A DNA stretch of 23,048 bases from JABHHG01 sp964419445 (GTDB lineage Bacteria; Fidelibacterota; Marinisomatia; SCGC-AAA003-L08; D37C17). Under the pieces are notes generated by a model. That model saw nothing but the letters and a program-made list of their open reading frames with translations, ran no database searches and was not told the DNA's origin. The stretch is taken from positions 1-23,048 of the forward strand of contig CAYQPE010000020.1 of NCBI GenBank assembly GCA_964419445.1. Direction: 5' to 3'. The position numbers and the translations under genes were made by a program. Positions 15,938 to 22,689 of this stretch are shown here, one piece after another. Every line of letters starts with the position of its first letter. Position 1 is the stretch's first letter.

Positions 15938-18496
15938 ATGAATAATAGATTTTTAGCACTCTTGTGCAGTATTGCAATGGTTTTTGCTCACAGTGATCAC
16001 GGTGAAAATAGTGATGGTAGCCATCGCCATAAAAAAAGAAACGCTCCCAACATTTGTGAAATTAAGGGTACTGTAGTTGATTCTTCTACAGTACTTCCCA
16101 TTGAGTATGCATCAGTATCATTGCTAAATGATAAAGGGGATATTATAACAGGTACAATTTCCGATGCTGATGGTGATTTTTCAATAAGAGAATTAGCTTC
16201 GGGAACATACACCTTAAAGATTGAATTCATGGGTTTTGAATCGATGAAAATTGAAGATATCAACTTATCATTCAAAGAAAATAGAAGTTTTAATATTGGT
16301 GAATTAAAATTAAAGTCTAAGGTATTGTTAGTAGATGCAGTAGAGGTAATTGATGATGCTCCAATAATGGAAAATAAGATTGATAAAAAAGTATTTAATG
16401 TGAGTCAAATGAATACACCTGCTGGCGGTACTGGTGAAGAGGTATTGAGTAGTATTCCTGCAGTATCAGTTGATATGGATGGTGTGGTGAGTTTACGTGG
16501 AAATAGCAATGTGAGAATTCTTGTAAATGGCAAACCCTCTGCCCTTATATCTGGTGGTGAAACCACATCTGTAGAAAATTTACCTGCCGATATGATAGAC
16601 AAAGTGGAAGTTATTACATCACCATCTGCAAAATATGACCCTGAAGGTATGGCCGGAATTATCAACATTGTATTGAAAAAAGGGAAGTTTGAGGGATTTA
16701 ATGGCGATTTGTCAGGTACTATTGGCGAAAGAGATAAGTATAATGCATCTGCCAATGTAAATTATTTTACCGGAAAACTCAATGTGTTTTCAAGCTTTTC
16801 TTATAAAGATAGAACACGTTCCAGAAATGGTGGTAGAGACTACGCCCGTAAAAATGATGGTGAAGAAATGGCTGATTCACTTTCTCAACATTCTGATACT
16901 GAAATGCATTTTATTGCAGATGCCATTTCCATTGGAGGAGATTATATTATAAACGACTTAAACTCCCTTTCTTTTAGTTATAATCGGTCAAATCATATTG
17001 ATACGAGTAAATCATCGTTCAAAATTAAAGATTTTAGTAATTCTGATAATTCAGCAGAATATTCTAATGTAAATCTTGAAGATGGCATAAACAGTGATTT
17101 TAGTTTAACCTATTTTAAAGATTTTGAAGAAAAAGGACATGAACTTTCTGTGGATGTTATGTATGCAGACCATTTTGATAACCGGGAAATGTATAGAGTA
17201 ACTGATGGAATTGCTTCTGACACCACCAAAAAGAAAGAAGATGAATTCGAATATGTGTTTGCAGTTGATTATGTAAAACCACTTTCTGAAAAATCTCAAT
17301 TAGAAGTAGGTGCGAAAGCAACTTCTCAGAAGTATAATCAACATTGGAAGGCTGAATATTATCCGTATCTTCTTGATTATGATGAAAGCACGTATGCCAT
17401 TTATTCTACTTATGGAAAAGAACTTTCAGATAGATTTGGGATACAAGGGGGCTTGCGATTTGAAAGTGTAAACATCTCTATGGATTTAAATAAAATAGTT
17501 GAGGATCTAAATGCATATCCTGACCCATTAGATAATATCTTGTACTTTTTAAGAGATGAAGCATTGAATAATGGACCTTATTCTCCTCCAAATTACTCAA
17601 AATTTTTCCCCAGCTTACATCTTATGTACACCCATAATGAAGTTCATAGCTATAAATTTGGATATAGTTATCGAACAGAACGCCCATGGATGCGTGGATT
17701 AAATCCTGTGCCTAAAAATGATCTTGATGATAAGTTTGTTCGAATTGGAAACCCCAACCTAAAACCTGAATATACCCATGCTCTAGAAATAGACCATACA
17801 TTGCAAAAAGGTAGAAACTCTCTAAACACATCATTTTTTTATAATTATTCTACAGATTTAATTCATTGGTGGGACAGCGACTATATTTATTACGATGGCA
17901 ATGAATGGACCTATGAAGAACCAGAATCAACAGAAAAGAAAATTGATGTGATGCAGGCAGATAATTATAGTACTTCTCAACGGGTAGGCTTTGATGTTAC
18001 CGCCACTTATTTCCCCTTACCATTTTGGTTTTCAATGGTGAGCACCAGTGCGTGGTACACCATGTTAGGTGGAGAAAATGTTGAATCAGACCTTCAGGGG
18101 AATGCCGTTGGATTATACACATTCTTTATGAATAGAGTATTTTTACCCTTTGCTCAAGTTGAACTCACAGGTAATATGTTTGGTCCCATGAAAACTACAG
18201 ATGGAATTATAAAACCTATCTTGGGGATGAATATGGCCATTCAATCATCATTTAAAAATATTGATGTTACATTTAAGATAATGAATCTATTAGATAATGC
18301 AGGTTTTGAAATTGATAAAGATGAAAAATTTGAGGGCTATACCGAATATCTTCATGCCTATCACTATCGTGAACCAAGAACGCTTATGCTATCTTTAAAG
18401 TATAGTTTTGGTAAAGTAGAAGAGAGCAAGCGTAAACAGCGGAAGAATAAAAATATGAAACGAGGTGGCGGCGGCCAAGATGCCATCAGTTATTAG
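15938..18496 (+). CDS. TonB-dependent-receptor-like outer-membrane protein with carboxypeptidase-regulatory-like domain
   Basis: An 852-aa outer-membrane protein. Signal peptide at 1-17; a short His-rich stretch just after it (HSDHGENSDGSHRHKK, 18-33); a carboxypeptidase-regulatory-like beta-sandwich at 41-125 (IKGTVVDSSTVLPIEYASV); a plug domain about 140-250 (GEEVLSSIPAVSVDMDGVV, then VEVITSPSAKYDPEGMAG); and a beta barrel about 255-830, of the type called outer membrane beta-barrel family 3 in Bacteroidota. The tail after the last strand is basic, then GGGGQDAISY, a pattern I recall from this family. Family members are thought to import or bind ligands using TonB energy; the ligand is unknown. 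The His-rich start may bind metal, which is inference. Start ATG 15938 has AAGG seven bases upstream. It is divergent from the DUF1028 gene. Confidence 0.9.
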   Translation: MNNRFLALLCSIAMVFAHSDHGENSDGSHRHKKRNAPNICEIKGTVVDSSTVLPIEYASVSLLNDKGDIITGTISDADGDFSIRELASGTYTLKIEFMGFESMKIEDINLSFKENRSFNIGELKLKSKVLLVDAVEVIDDAPIMENKIDKKVFNVSQMNTPAGGTGEEVLSSIPAVSVDMDGVVSLRGNSNVRILVNGKPSALISGGETTSVENLPADMIDKVEVITSPSAKYDPEGMAGIINIVLKKGKFEGFNGDLSGTIGERDKYNASANVNYFTGKLNVFSSFSYKDRTRSRNGGRDYARKNDGEEMADSLSQHSDTEMHFIADAISIGGDYIINDLNSLSFSYNRSNHIDTSKSSFKIKDFSNSDNSAEYSNVNLEDGINSDFSLTYFKDFEEKGHELSVDVMYADHFDNREMYRVTDGIASDTTKKKEDEFEYVFAVDYVKPLSEKSQLEVGAKATSQKYNQHWKAEYYPYLLDYDESTYAIYSTYGKELSDRFGIQGGLRFESVNISMDLNKIVEDLNAYPDPLDNILYFLRDEALNNGPYSPPNYSKFFPSLHLMYTHNEVHSYKFGYSYRTERPWMRGLNPVPKNDLDDKFVRIGNPNLKPEYTHALEIDHTLQKGRNSLNTSFFYNYSTDLIHWWDSDYIYYDGNEWTYEEPESTEKKIDVMQADNYSTSQRVGFDVTATYFPLPFWFSMVSTSAWYTMLGGENVESDLQGNAVGLYTFFMNRVFLPFAQVELTGNMFGPMKTTDGIIKPILGMNMAIQSSFKNIDVTFKIMNLLDNAGFEIDKDEKFEGYTEYLHAYHYREPRTLMLSLKYSFGKVEESKRKQRKNKNMKRGGGGQDAISY

Positions 18497-18500
18497 AACA

Positions 18501-18527
18501 AAAAAGCCCGTTTTAACGGGCTTTTTT
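18501..18527. terminator. Bidirectional terminator between convergent genes
   Basis: AAAAAGCCCGTT (18501-18512) pairs perfectly with AACGGGCTTTTT (18515-18526) around a 2-base loop (in practice a slightly larger one). A-rich and T-rich flanks give a U-run in both directions. It serves the receptor gene (stop 18496) and the convergent DUF4442 gene (stop 18529). Confidence 0.93.
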
Positions 18528-18528
18528 A

Positions 18529-19038
18529 TTATCTAATTCTCAAGAAACTTCGTATTTCTGCACGAATACATAAATCACCATGGCTATCGATTCCTTCTAC
18601 TATATGCCATTGGTCATACTGCTTTTCTTCATGAAGTTTTTTAAACATATCTTTAATATGATATTCATCTAATCGAAACTTGAATATTATATCGGTTCGG
18701 GCAGCTTTAATATATTTTACTTTGGTCTCTTTGGTATAAAAGTTGGTTTTATACCCTTTTTGTAAAGCCTTTTGTTTTAGCATAATAGGGTAAAAGGGAT
18801 CTGCAGCACTAAAGATTGAACCTCCCCAAATAGCCTTATCAGGATTCCGATTCCAAAATGTATGTTTCAATTTTACATCAATATTTTTAAAATCATCTGA
18901 TACATGAACTATACGAATCCTATTAAATAAAAAGGGTAACCATAAATTTAACATTCGTTTTAACTCAGAGGGTTTTAGATCTGATGAATGATATCTCCGT
19001 AAATAATATTTTGCTGGATTAATAGTCATAACAGGCAT
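18529..19038 (-). CDS. DUF4442 hotdog-fold (thioesterase-like) protein
   Basis: A 169-aa soluble protein matching DUF4442, a hotdog-fold family related to acyl-CoA thioesterases. Seen: MLNLWLPFLFNRIRI at 29-43, VKLKHTFWNRN at 55-65 and the family core GGSIFSAADPFYPIM at 72-86, with a hotdog-like beta segment AARTDIIFKFRL at 112-123. These are the recurring features of the family; activity on CoA thioesters has not been shown for most members. The start ATG 19038 has no clear ribosome site, and Met4 is an alternative. It is the last gene of the minus-strand group 18529-20832 and starts 20 bases after the stop of the Cys-rich gene, so co-transcription is likely. Confidence 0.85.
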   Translation of the reverse strand: MPVMTINPAKYYLRRYHSSDLKPSELKRMLNLWLPFLFNRIRIVHVSDDFKNIDVKLKHTFWNRNPDKAIWGGSIFSAADPFYPIMLKQKALQKGYKTNFYTKETKVKYIKAARTDIIFKFRLDEYHIKDMFKKLHEEKQYDQWHIVEGIDSHGDLCIRAEIRSFLRIR

Positions 19039-19058
19039 AAAATTTACATCAATAATAA

Positions 19059-19430
19059 TTACTTAATTTTACAACACCCCGGTGAACCTTTATGTAACCC
19101 ACATGAAGAACATGATTTAGCATCTTTAGCACAACAATTATCTGTACCTTTAATTTGACCACAGTGAGTACATAGTTTTACATCGTCACCTTTTTCAATT
19201 TTACAACATCCGGGTGAACCATGAATGAGTCCGCATTCACATTTTTGTGCATTGGGATCACAACATTTATGAGTCCCCTTTATTTCTCCACATTTGCCAC
19301 AAAGTGAATTCTCAACATGTGATGCGTGATGATGGCCATGATGATGACCATCATGAGAATGAGATTTGCAACATCCACCCCAAAATATTAAAGAAATCAC
19401 TATTAATAAGATTTTATACATGGATTTCAT
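19059..19430 (-). CDS. Cys/His-rich putative lipoprotein with four CG-x3-G-x3-CC repeats
   Basis: A 123-aa protein. Residues 1-19 form a hydrophobic export signal followed by Cys20-Cys21 (FWGGC), a plausible though imperfect lipobox. A His-rich stretch follows (HSHDGHHHGHHHASH, about 24-38). The rest is two copies of a 35/36-residue unit (44-78 and 87-122, offset 43), and each unit holds two CG-x3-G-[ST]-x2-CC motifs: CGEIKGTHKCC, CGLIHGSPGCC, CGQIKGTDNCC and CGLHKGSPGCC. Sixteen Cys in about 80 residues suggest binding of zinc, copper or another soft metal, or a disulphide-linked coat; this is inference. I do not recognise a named family. It is 26 bases downstream of the 360-aa gene and 20 bases upstream of DUF4442. 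Confidence 0.85.
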   Translation of the reverse strand: MKSMYKILLIVISLIFWGGCCKSHSHDGHHHGHHHASHVENSLCGKCGEIKGTHKCCDPNAQKCECGLIHGSPGCCKIEKGDDVKLCTHCGQIKGTDNCCAKDAKSCSSCGLHKGSPGCCKIK

Positions 19431-19456
19431 ATGAAACTCTCTATTTAAAAAAATAT

Positions 19457-20539
19457 TTATTTGAATTTATGACCAAATCCAAATGGAAGAAAATCAAAAG
19501 ATAAACCCAATTCAAATCCTTCAGATTCACCAAAAGAAACATATAAACCCGGGGAATACTCACCTAATTTAATAACACCTGGAAAAATATTACATTGAGC
19601 ATTATAAAATCTGGGGCCAGTCACCATAACGCTTGCCAGAAGAGAACCGTTATGAGAATAAAAAAAAGACAGTGCTCCATCCATATCTGGGGTAAAGAAA
19701 ATGGTATCTTCTAAATAATCTGTTTCTCTAATTTCGCTACGAATACGGTTTACCATACGTCCTGCACCAAGAGAATACATATTTCCATTTTCATGTTTAT
19801 AGCTAATTCCAGCTATTCCGTGGATTCCCCAGTAAATAAAGGGTGATATAGATTGATTCCCCAAAGGGTGAATATGCATGATATAATTTTGCCCTGTATT
19901 TTCAAATGTCGATGAATTAAAATCAATCATAGGCTGTAATGACCAATCATATATGGGCAAGGTTTGGGTAAAAATTGTATTGACCCTATCAAAACTAAAA
20001 AGAATAAATCCCAATGGATTAAAAATGAGTAGATCTGAAATGGAATCTACATTGATATATTGTTTGCCTGAGGGGTGTTCTATCACTTCATTCATTACTT
20101 GATAAATGGTTGTGGTGGTAAATGACCATAGTTTAGGATATGTATAATTATGATAATCATACCATTCTGCCATTTTAACATAGAGCATCCCATTACCCAA
20201 TACATGATTGGCAATATTGGGGAGAAAATGCCCTTTTGAGGGGTCAAAGCTGAGGTTAAATATTTCTAACTCAACAAATTTATCCACCCCAAATTTTTCT
20301 ACATTTTCAATGGGATGAGTAATGTTGAACCAAATATTTTCAAAACTTCCTTTATAAGGAACATCTAGTAAGTTTTTAGATGAATAGGTTCCGTTTCGAA
20401 GTATATCAAAACTTCCATTTAAAACCGTATTAATGGGATGAAAAAATAGTTCTGACCCGCGTTGATTTTCAGGGTGGAAATAATAATATTCCGTGGGGAA
20501 TATAAGCTGAACGAATAATAAAAAGTAGGCAATCCGCAT
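19457..20539 (-). CDS. Exported hypothetical protein, 360 aa, possible outer-membrane protein
   Basis: I cannot name the family with confidence. A signal peptide is seen at 1-15 (YFLLFVQLIFPTE). The first third is polar, with PIENVEKFG. The middle holds HVLGNGMLYVKMAEWYDYH and then SDLLIFNPLGFILF, a layout vaguely like DUF3943 outer-membrane proteins (a membrane-associated helix pair, then DLxxxPLG). The last 150 residues alternate short aromatic beta-strand-like stretches (ISPFIYWGIHGIAGISYKH, LGLSFDFLPFGFGHKFK), as in a small beta barrel. Localisation to the outer membrane is therefore likely but not proven. No catalytic motif is visible. It lies between two Cys-rich genes on the same strand; a hairpin with a short T-run separates it from the upstream one. 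Confidence 0.75.
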   Translation of the reverse strand: MRIAYFLLFVQLIFPTEYYYFHPENQRGSELFFHPINTVLNGSFDILRNGTYSSKNLLDVPYKGSFENIWFNITHPIENVEKFGVDKFVELEIFNLSFDPSKGHFLPNIANHVLGNGMLYVKMAEWYDYHNYTYPKLWSFTTTTIYQVMNEVIEHPSGKQYINVDSISDLLIFNPLGFILFSFDRVNTIFTQTLPIYDWSLQPMIDFNSSTFENTGQNYIMHIHPLGNQSISPFIYWGIHGIAGISYKHENGNMYSLGAGRMVNRIRSEIRETDYLEDTIFFTPDMDGALSFFYSHNGSLLASVMVTGPRFYNAQCNIFPGVIKLGEYSPGLYVSFGESEGFELGLSFDFLPFGFGHKFK

Positions 20540-20544
20540 ATTGT

Positions 20545-20571
20545 AAAAGGGGGAATGCTTACATTCCCCCT
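20545..20571 (-). terminator. Strong hairpin between the Cys-rich membrane gene and the 360-aa gene
   Basis: AGGGGGAATG (20548-20557) and CATTCCCCCT (20562-20571) form a perfect 10-bp stem with a CTTA loop. On the minus strand the stem is followed by TTTTAC, a short T-run. It ends nine bases before the ATG of the 360-aa gene, so it could be a terminator, an attenuator, or a structure that stabilises the upstream mRNA. Confidence 0.75.
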
Positions 20572-20586
20572 ATTTGATATTGTTTA

Positions 20587-20832
20587 CTATTCTTTAGAAT
20601 CAGGTCCACAGCAAGATGCTGAATCTTTACAGCATTTTTTTGCCCAACAACGTATGACAAATCCCAATGCAATAAGGGGGAGTCCTAATTGTGGACAACA
20701 CCCACAGCAGGATGTACATGCAGTTCCTGAACATGCTCCAAAGAGAGCTAGGCTTAATAAAAATGAACCGTATACAAAGCAGATTAAATCACTAAGTCCC
20801 AATAAATAGCAACATAGTTTAGTATTTTTCAT
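20587..20832 (-). CDS. Small Cys-rich membrane protein
   Basis: An 81-aa protein of unknown family. Two hydrophobic segments are seen (about 9-33 and 49-63). Between them lies a Cys cluster, ACSGTACTSCCGCCPQ (33-48), and Cys pairs also flank the second segment (Cys67-68 and Cys74-75), giving 14 Cys in all. ATG 20832 has AGGA about five bases upstream, a good ribosome site, which favours this strand over the plus-strand open frame at 20555-20809 that has no comparable start signal. The pairing of Cys-rich loops with two helices suggests metal binding or disulphide chemistry at the membrane; this is inference. It leads a minus-strand group whose third member is also very Cys-rich. Confidence 0.78.
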   Translation of the reverse strand: MKNTKLCCYLLGLSDLICFVYGSFLLSLALFGACSGTACTSCCGCCPQLGLPLIALGFVIRCWAKKCCKDSASCCGPDSKE

Positions 20833-20960
20833 AATTCCTCATATTAATTTTGTTGATAGACTAAAATTTAAGACGGAAATCAGTTGGTAAAAAATATTAA
20901 AAAGTTCAAATAACAAATGAATGATAGATACAAAAGATCAATTATTTTTAATTTATACAG

Positions 20961-21653
20961 ATGATGGATTATACAATTTTTGGAAATGAGCATTTAACTT
21001 CAATGCTTACCATTGCATCCAGTGTAGCATTTATTTTATTTGTCGGACGTAAACTGAACGTCTGGCAAGTACAATTTATTGCCACATTTATGGCAGCACT
21101 CACAATTTCAGTTGAATTGTTTGATGATGTATATCGCTATATTGATGGGCATTGGTTATTGGTAAAAGATTTGCCTTTGCATCTTTGTGGGTTTTCCACT
21201 TTTTTGAGTGCATATGCGTTATATACTCGCAACCAAATGGCATTTGAATTTAGTTTTTTTTGGGGAATGGGAGGAGCACTACAAGCCATCATCACACCAG
21301 AATTTTCACGATTTTATTCACCGTATTATTTTTATATTAGTCAGATTTCCCATGCCATCATTATTATAAATGTTTTATGGATGCTCTGTATTTTCAAGCT
21401 GAAAATCGGGAAATATGCTCTGCATCGCACCATACTTTTGTCATTGTTTTTAATGATTGTGATTGGTGTAATTAACTTTCTACTGGGGTCAAATTACTTT
21501 TTTGTATGTGAAAAACCGAATGTACCAAATCCATTTTTAATTGGAGAATGGCCAGTATATATTTTCTTTTTAATCCTTTTTGGATCTGTTATTATGTGGA
21601 TGTTAGATGTGGGAGTAAAGCGAGTTCAGAAATTCATTGGTCCACCCAATTAA
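20961..21653 (+). CDS. TIGR02206/YwaF-family integral membrane protein, second copy
   Basis: A 230-aa membrane protein with about six helices, of the TIGR02206 (YwaF) family of unknown function. Seen: FGNEH at 7-11, LPLHLCGFSTF at 71-81, FFWGMGGALQAIITPE at 99-114, and a conserved His131 in the following helix; SNYFFVCEKP near 167-176 corresponds to ANYFWICWKP in the first copy. It has the complete N-terminus that the gene at 3035 lacks, which helps place that start. Two ATGs in a row (20961, 20964) leave a one-residue doubt, and no clear ribosome site is visible. It is divergent from the Cys-rich membrane gene across a 128-base gap and stands alone ahead of the tRNA. Confidence 0.88.
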   Translation: MMDYTIFGNEHLTSMLTIASSVAFILFVGRKLNVWQVQFIATFMAALTISVELFDDVYRYIDGHWLLVKDLPLHLCGFSTFLSAYALYTRNQMAFEFSFFWGMGGALQAIITPEFSRFYSPYYFYISQISHAIIIINVLWMLCIFKLKIGKYALHRTILLSLFLMIVIGVINFLLGSNYFFVCEKPNVPNPFLIGEWPVYIFFLILFGSVIMWMLDVGVKRVQKFIGPPN

Positions 21654-21732
21654 TCATTTTATCCCTATTTGAAATCCCTGTAATTTTACCCATGTGAAAA
21701 GTATATAGTTATAGCGTGATTAAAACTAATCA

Positions 21733-21795
21733 CTAACCATAAACTATCAACTTTTATCTATTATCTATTATCTTTTAACTGTTATCTATTAACTG
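21733..21795. repeat. Tandem heptanucleotide repeat upstream of tRNA-Arg
   Basis: Nine consecutive 7-base units share A at position 3, C at position 5 and a pyrimidine at position 6. In order they are CTAACCA, TAAACTA, TCAACTT, TTATCTA, TTATCTA, TTATCTT, TTAACTG, TTATCTA and TTAACTG. The consensus is TTA(A/T)CTN. The array stops six bases before the first base of the tRNA. A further inverted repeat, GTGATTA-AAAC-TAATCAC (21716-21733), abuts its left edge. Confidence 0.8.
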
Positions 21796-21801
21796 TTTTT
21801 T

Positions 21802-21875
21802 GCACCCGTGGCTCAACTGGATAGAGCACTGGATTTCGGCTCCAGCGGTTACAGGTTCGAATCCTGTCGGGTGTA
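21802..21875 (+). tRNA. tRNA-Arg (anticodon TCG)
   Basis: A full cloverleaf can be drawn. The acceptor is GCACCCG (21802-21808) with CGGGTGT (21868-21874, first pair G-U). The D stem is GCTC/GAGC, the anticodon stem CTGGA/TCCAG with loop TTTCGGC giving anticodon TCG at 21836-21838, and the T stem ACAGG/CCTGT with loop TTCGAAT. The discriminator base is A at 21875. CCA is not encoded. It reads CGA and related Arg codons. Confidence 0.96.
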
Positions 21876-21885
21876 CTTTTAAATT

Positions 21886-21908
21886 CCCCTCGGTAACGAG
21901 GGGTTTTT
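21886..21908 (+). terminator. Terminator after tRNA-Arg
   Basis: CCCCTCG (21886-21892) and CGAGGGG (21897-21903) make a perfect 7-bp stem with a GTAA loop, followed by five T. It starts 11 bases after the tRNA discriminator base. Confidence 0.92.
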
Positions 21909-22015
21909 GTGTACTATACCAGTACCTAGTTATTTGTAAATAAACCCATAAATATGACTGTTTTTGTCACATATATGGCACAAGAAACTACAGTAGCTTG
22001 CAGTTAGTTTCAAAG

Positions 22016-22045
22016 AAAAAGGAGCCCTTAAAGAGCTCCCTTTTT
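22016..22045 (-). terminator. Terminator after the short radC gene
   Basis: GGAGC (22021-22025) pairs with GCTCC (22035-22039); AAAAA and TTTTT flank the stem, with one bulged C. On the minus strand the stem is followed by TTTTTC directly after the radC-like stop at 22049. It could also act in the plus direction. Confidence 0.75.
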
Positions 22046-22048
22046 CGT

Positions 22049-22498
22049 TTACATCAACCCTTTATCTGCAAAACTGGTATATTCTTCACCTGCTATTATG
22101 ATATGGTCGTGGATAAGCACGTCAATAGTCTTGCAGGCTTCTTGTAACTTCTTAGTAATTGCTTTATCGTCATTACTAGGACTAAGGTTACCAGAGGGAT
22201 GATTATGTGCTATTATAAGTGCAGCAGCACCATATTCTAACACCTTTCTTATTACTTCTCTTGGATATACTGCACTAGAGGTTAAAGTGCCAGTAAACAA
22301 GGTCTCTGTAGTAATGATACTGTTATTCCCACTTAAGAATATGATTACAAACTTCTCAGTAAGTAAGTCATTAATAAAGTACTGTCGTAGATGCTTTACT
22401 ACGTCACTAGAGCTTGTTATCTTTGAACCACTCTTTAGGGTGAAGCGTTTACTATATTCAGCTAGCAGTTCACTATCTGATACTTTAGATAATTCCAT
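22049..22498 (-). CDS. Short RadC-family JAB/MPN (JAMM) protein
   Basis: A RadC-type (DUF2466) protein reduced to the JAMM domain. Seen, numbered from an ATG five codons upstream (22513): TLFTGTLTSS at 71-80, then VYPREVIRKVLEYGAAALIIAHNHPSG spanning 82-108, with metal-ligand pattern His103, His105, Ser113 and Asp116. The N-terminal helix-hairpin-helix part of full-length RadC (about 220 residues) is absent. Family knowledge: short RadC forms are common in prophages, integrative elements and genomic islands, and a DNA-repair role is doubtful. ATG 22498 is preferred since AAGGA lies six to seven bases upstream, while ATG 22513 has none. It lies next to tRNA-Arg, on the opposite strand. Confidence 0.88.
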   Translation of the reverse strand: MELSKVSDSELLAEYSKRFTLKSGSKITSSSDVVKHLRQYFINDLLTEKFVIIFLSGNNSIITTETLFTGTLTSSAVYPREVIRKVLEYGAAALIIAHNHPSGNLSPSNDDKAITKKLQEACKTIDVLIHDHIIIAGEEYTSFADKGLM

Positions 22499-22689
22499 TA
22501 TTATTCCTTTCATCTTGAGTTATCAAGACTAGAGGGGGTAAATTATATCCACCACAGTAGCAAGGTGATGGTAGGGAGCATAAAACTAAATTTCAACCTA
22601 ATGCGACCCCCATACACCTTGATACGTAGGGGTGGGTATGCTTGTAAATCTGGCATCCACATTCTAGATAATATTTTTGGAAATTGAAA

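Noticed and set aside
20555..20809. Plus-strand frame of 84 codons opposite the Cys-rich membrane gene
   Set aside because: It starts within a hairpin, has no ribosome site, and its product is polar and without pattern. The minus-strand frame has a good ribosome site and membrane helices.
20911..20965. Tiny plus-strand frame (15 codons) ending on the ATG of the second YwaF gene
   Set aside because: No ribosome site and too short to separate from chance; a leader peptide cannot be supported.
21733..21795. Heptamer array as a CRISPR
   Set aside because: Units are 7 bases, contiguous and without spacers; no cas genes are present.
22049..22498. radC as a truncated pseudogene
   Set aside because: The JAMM metal-binding pattern is complete, the frame has its own ribosome site and terminator, and JAMM-only RadC proteins of this length are common.
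22600..22645. GC-rich patch with CATACACC and GGTGGGTATG as an RNA gene or riboswitch
   Set aside because: Pairing is imperfect (two-base bulge) and no known riboswitch core is recognisable.
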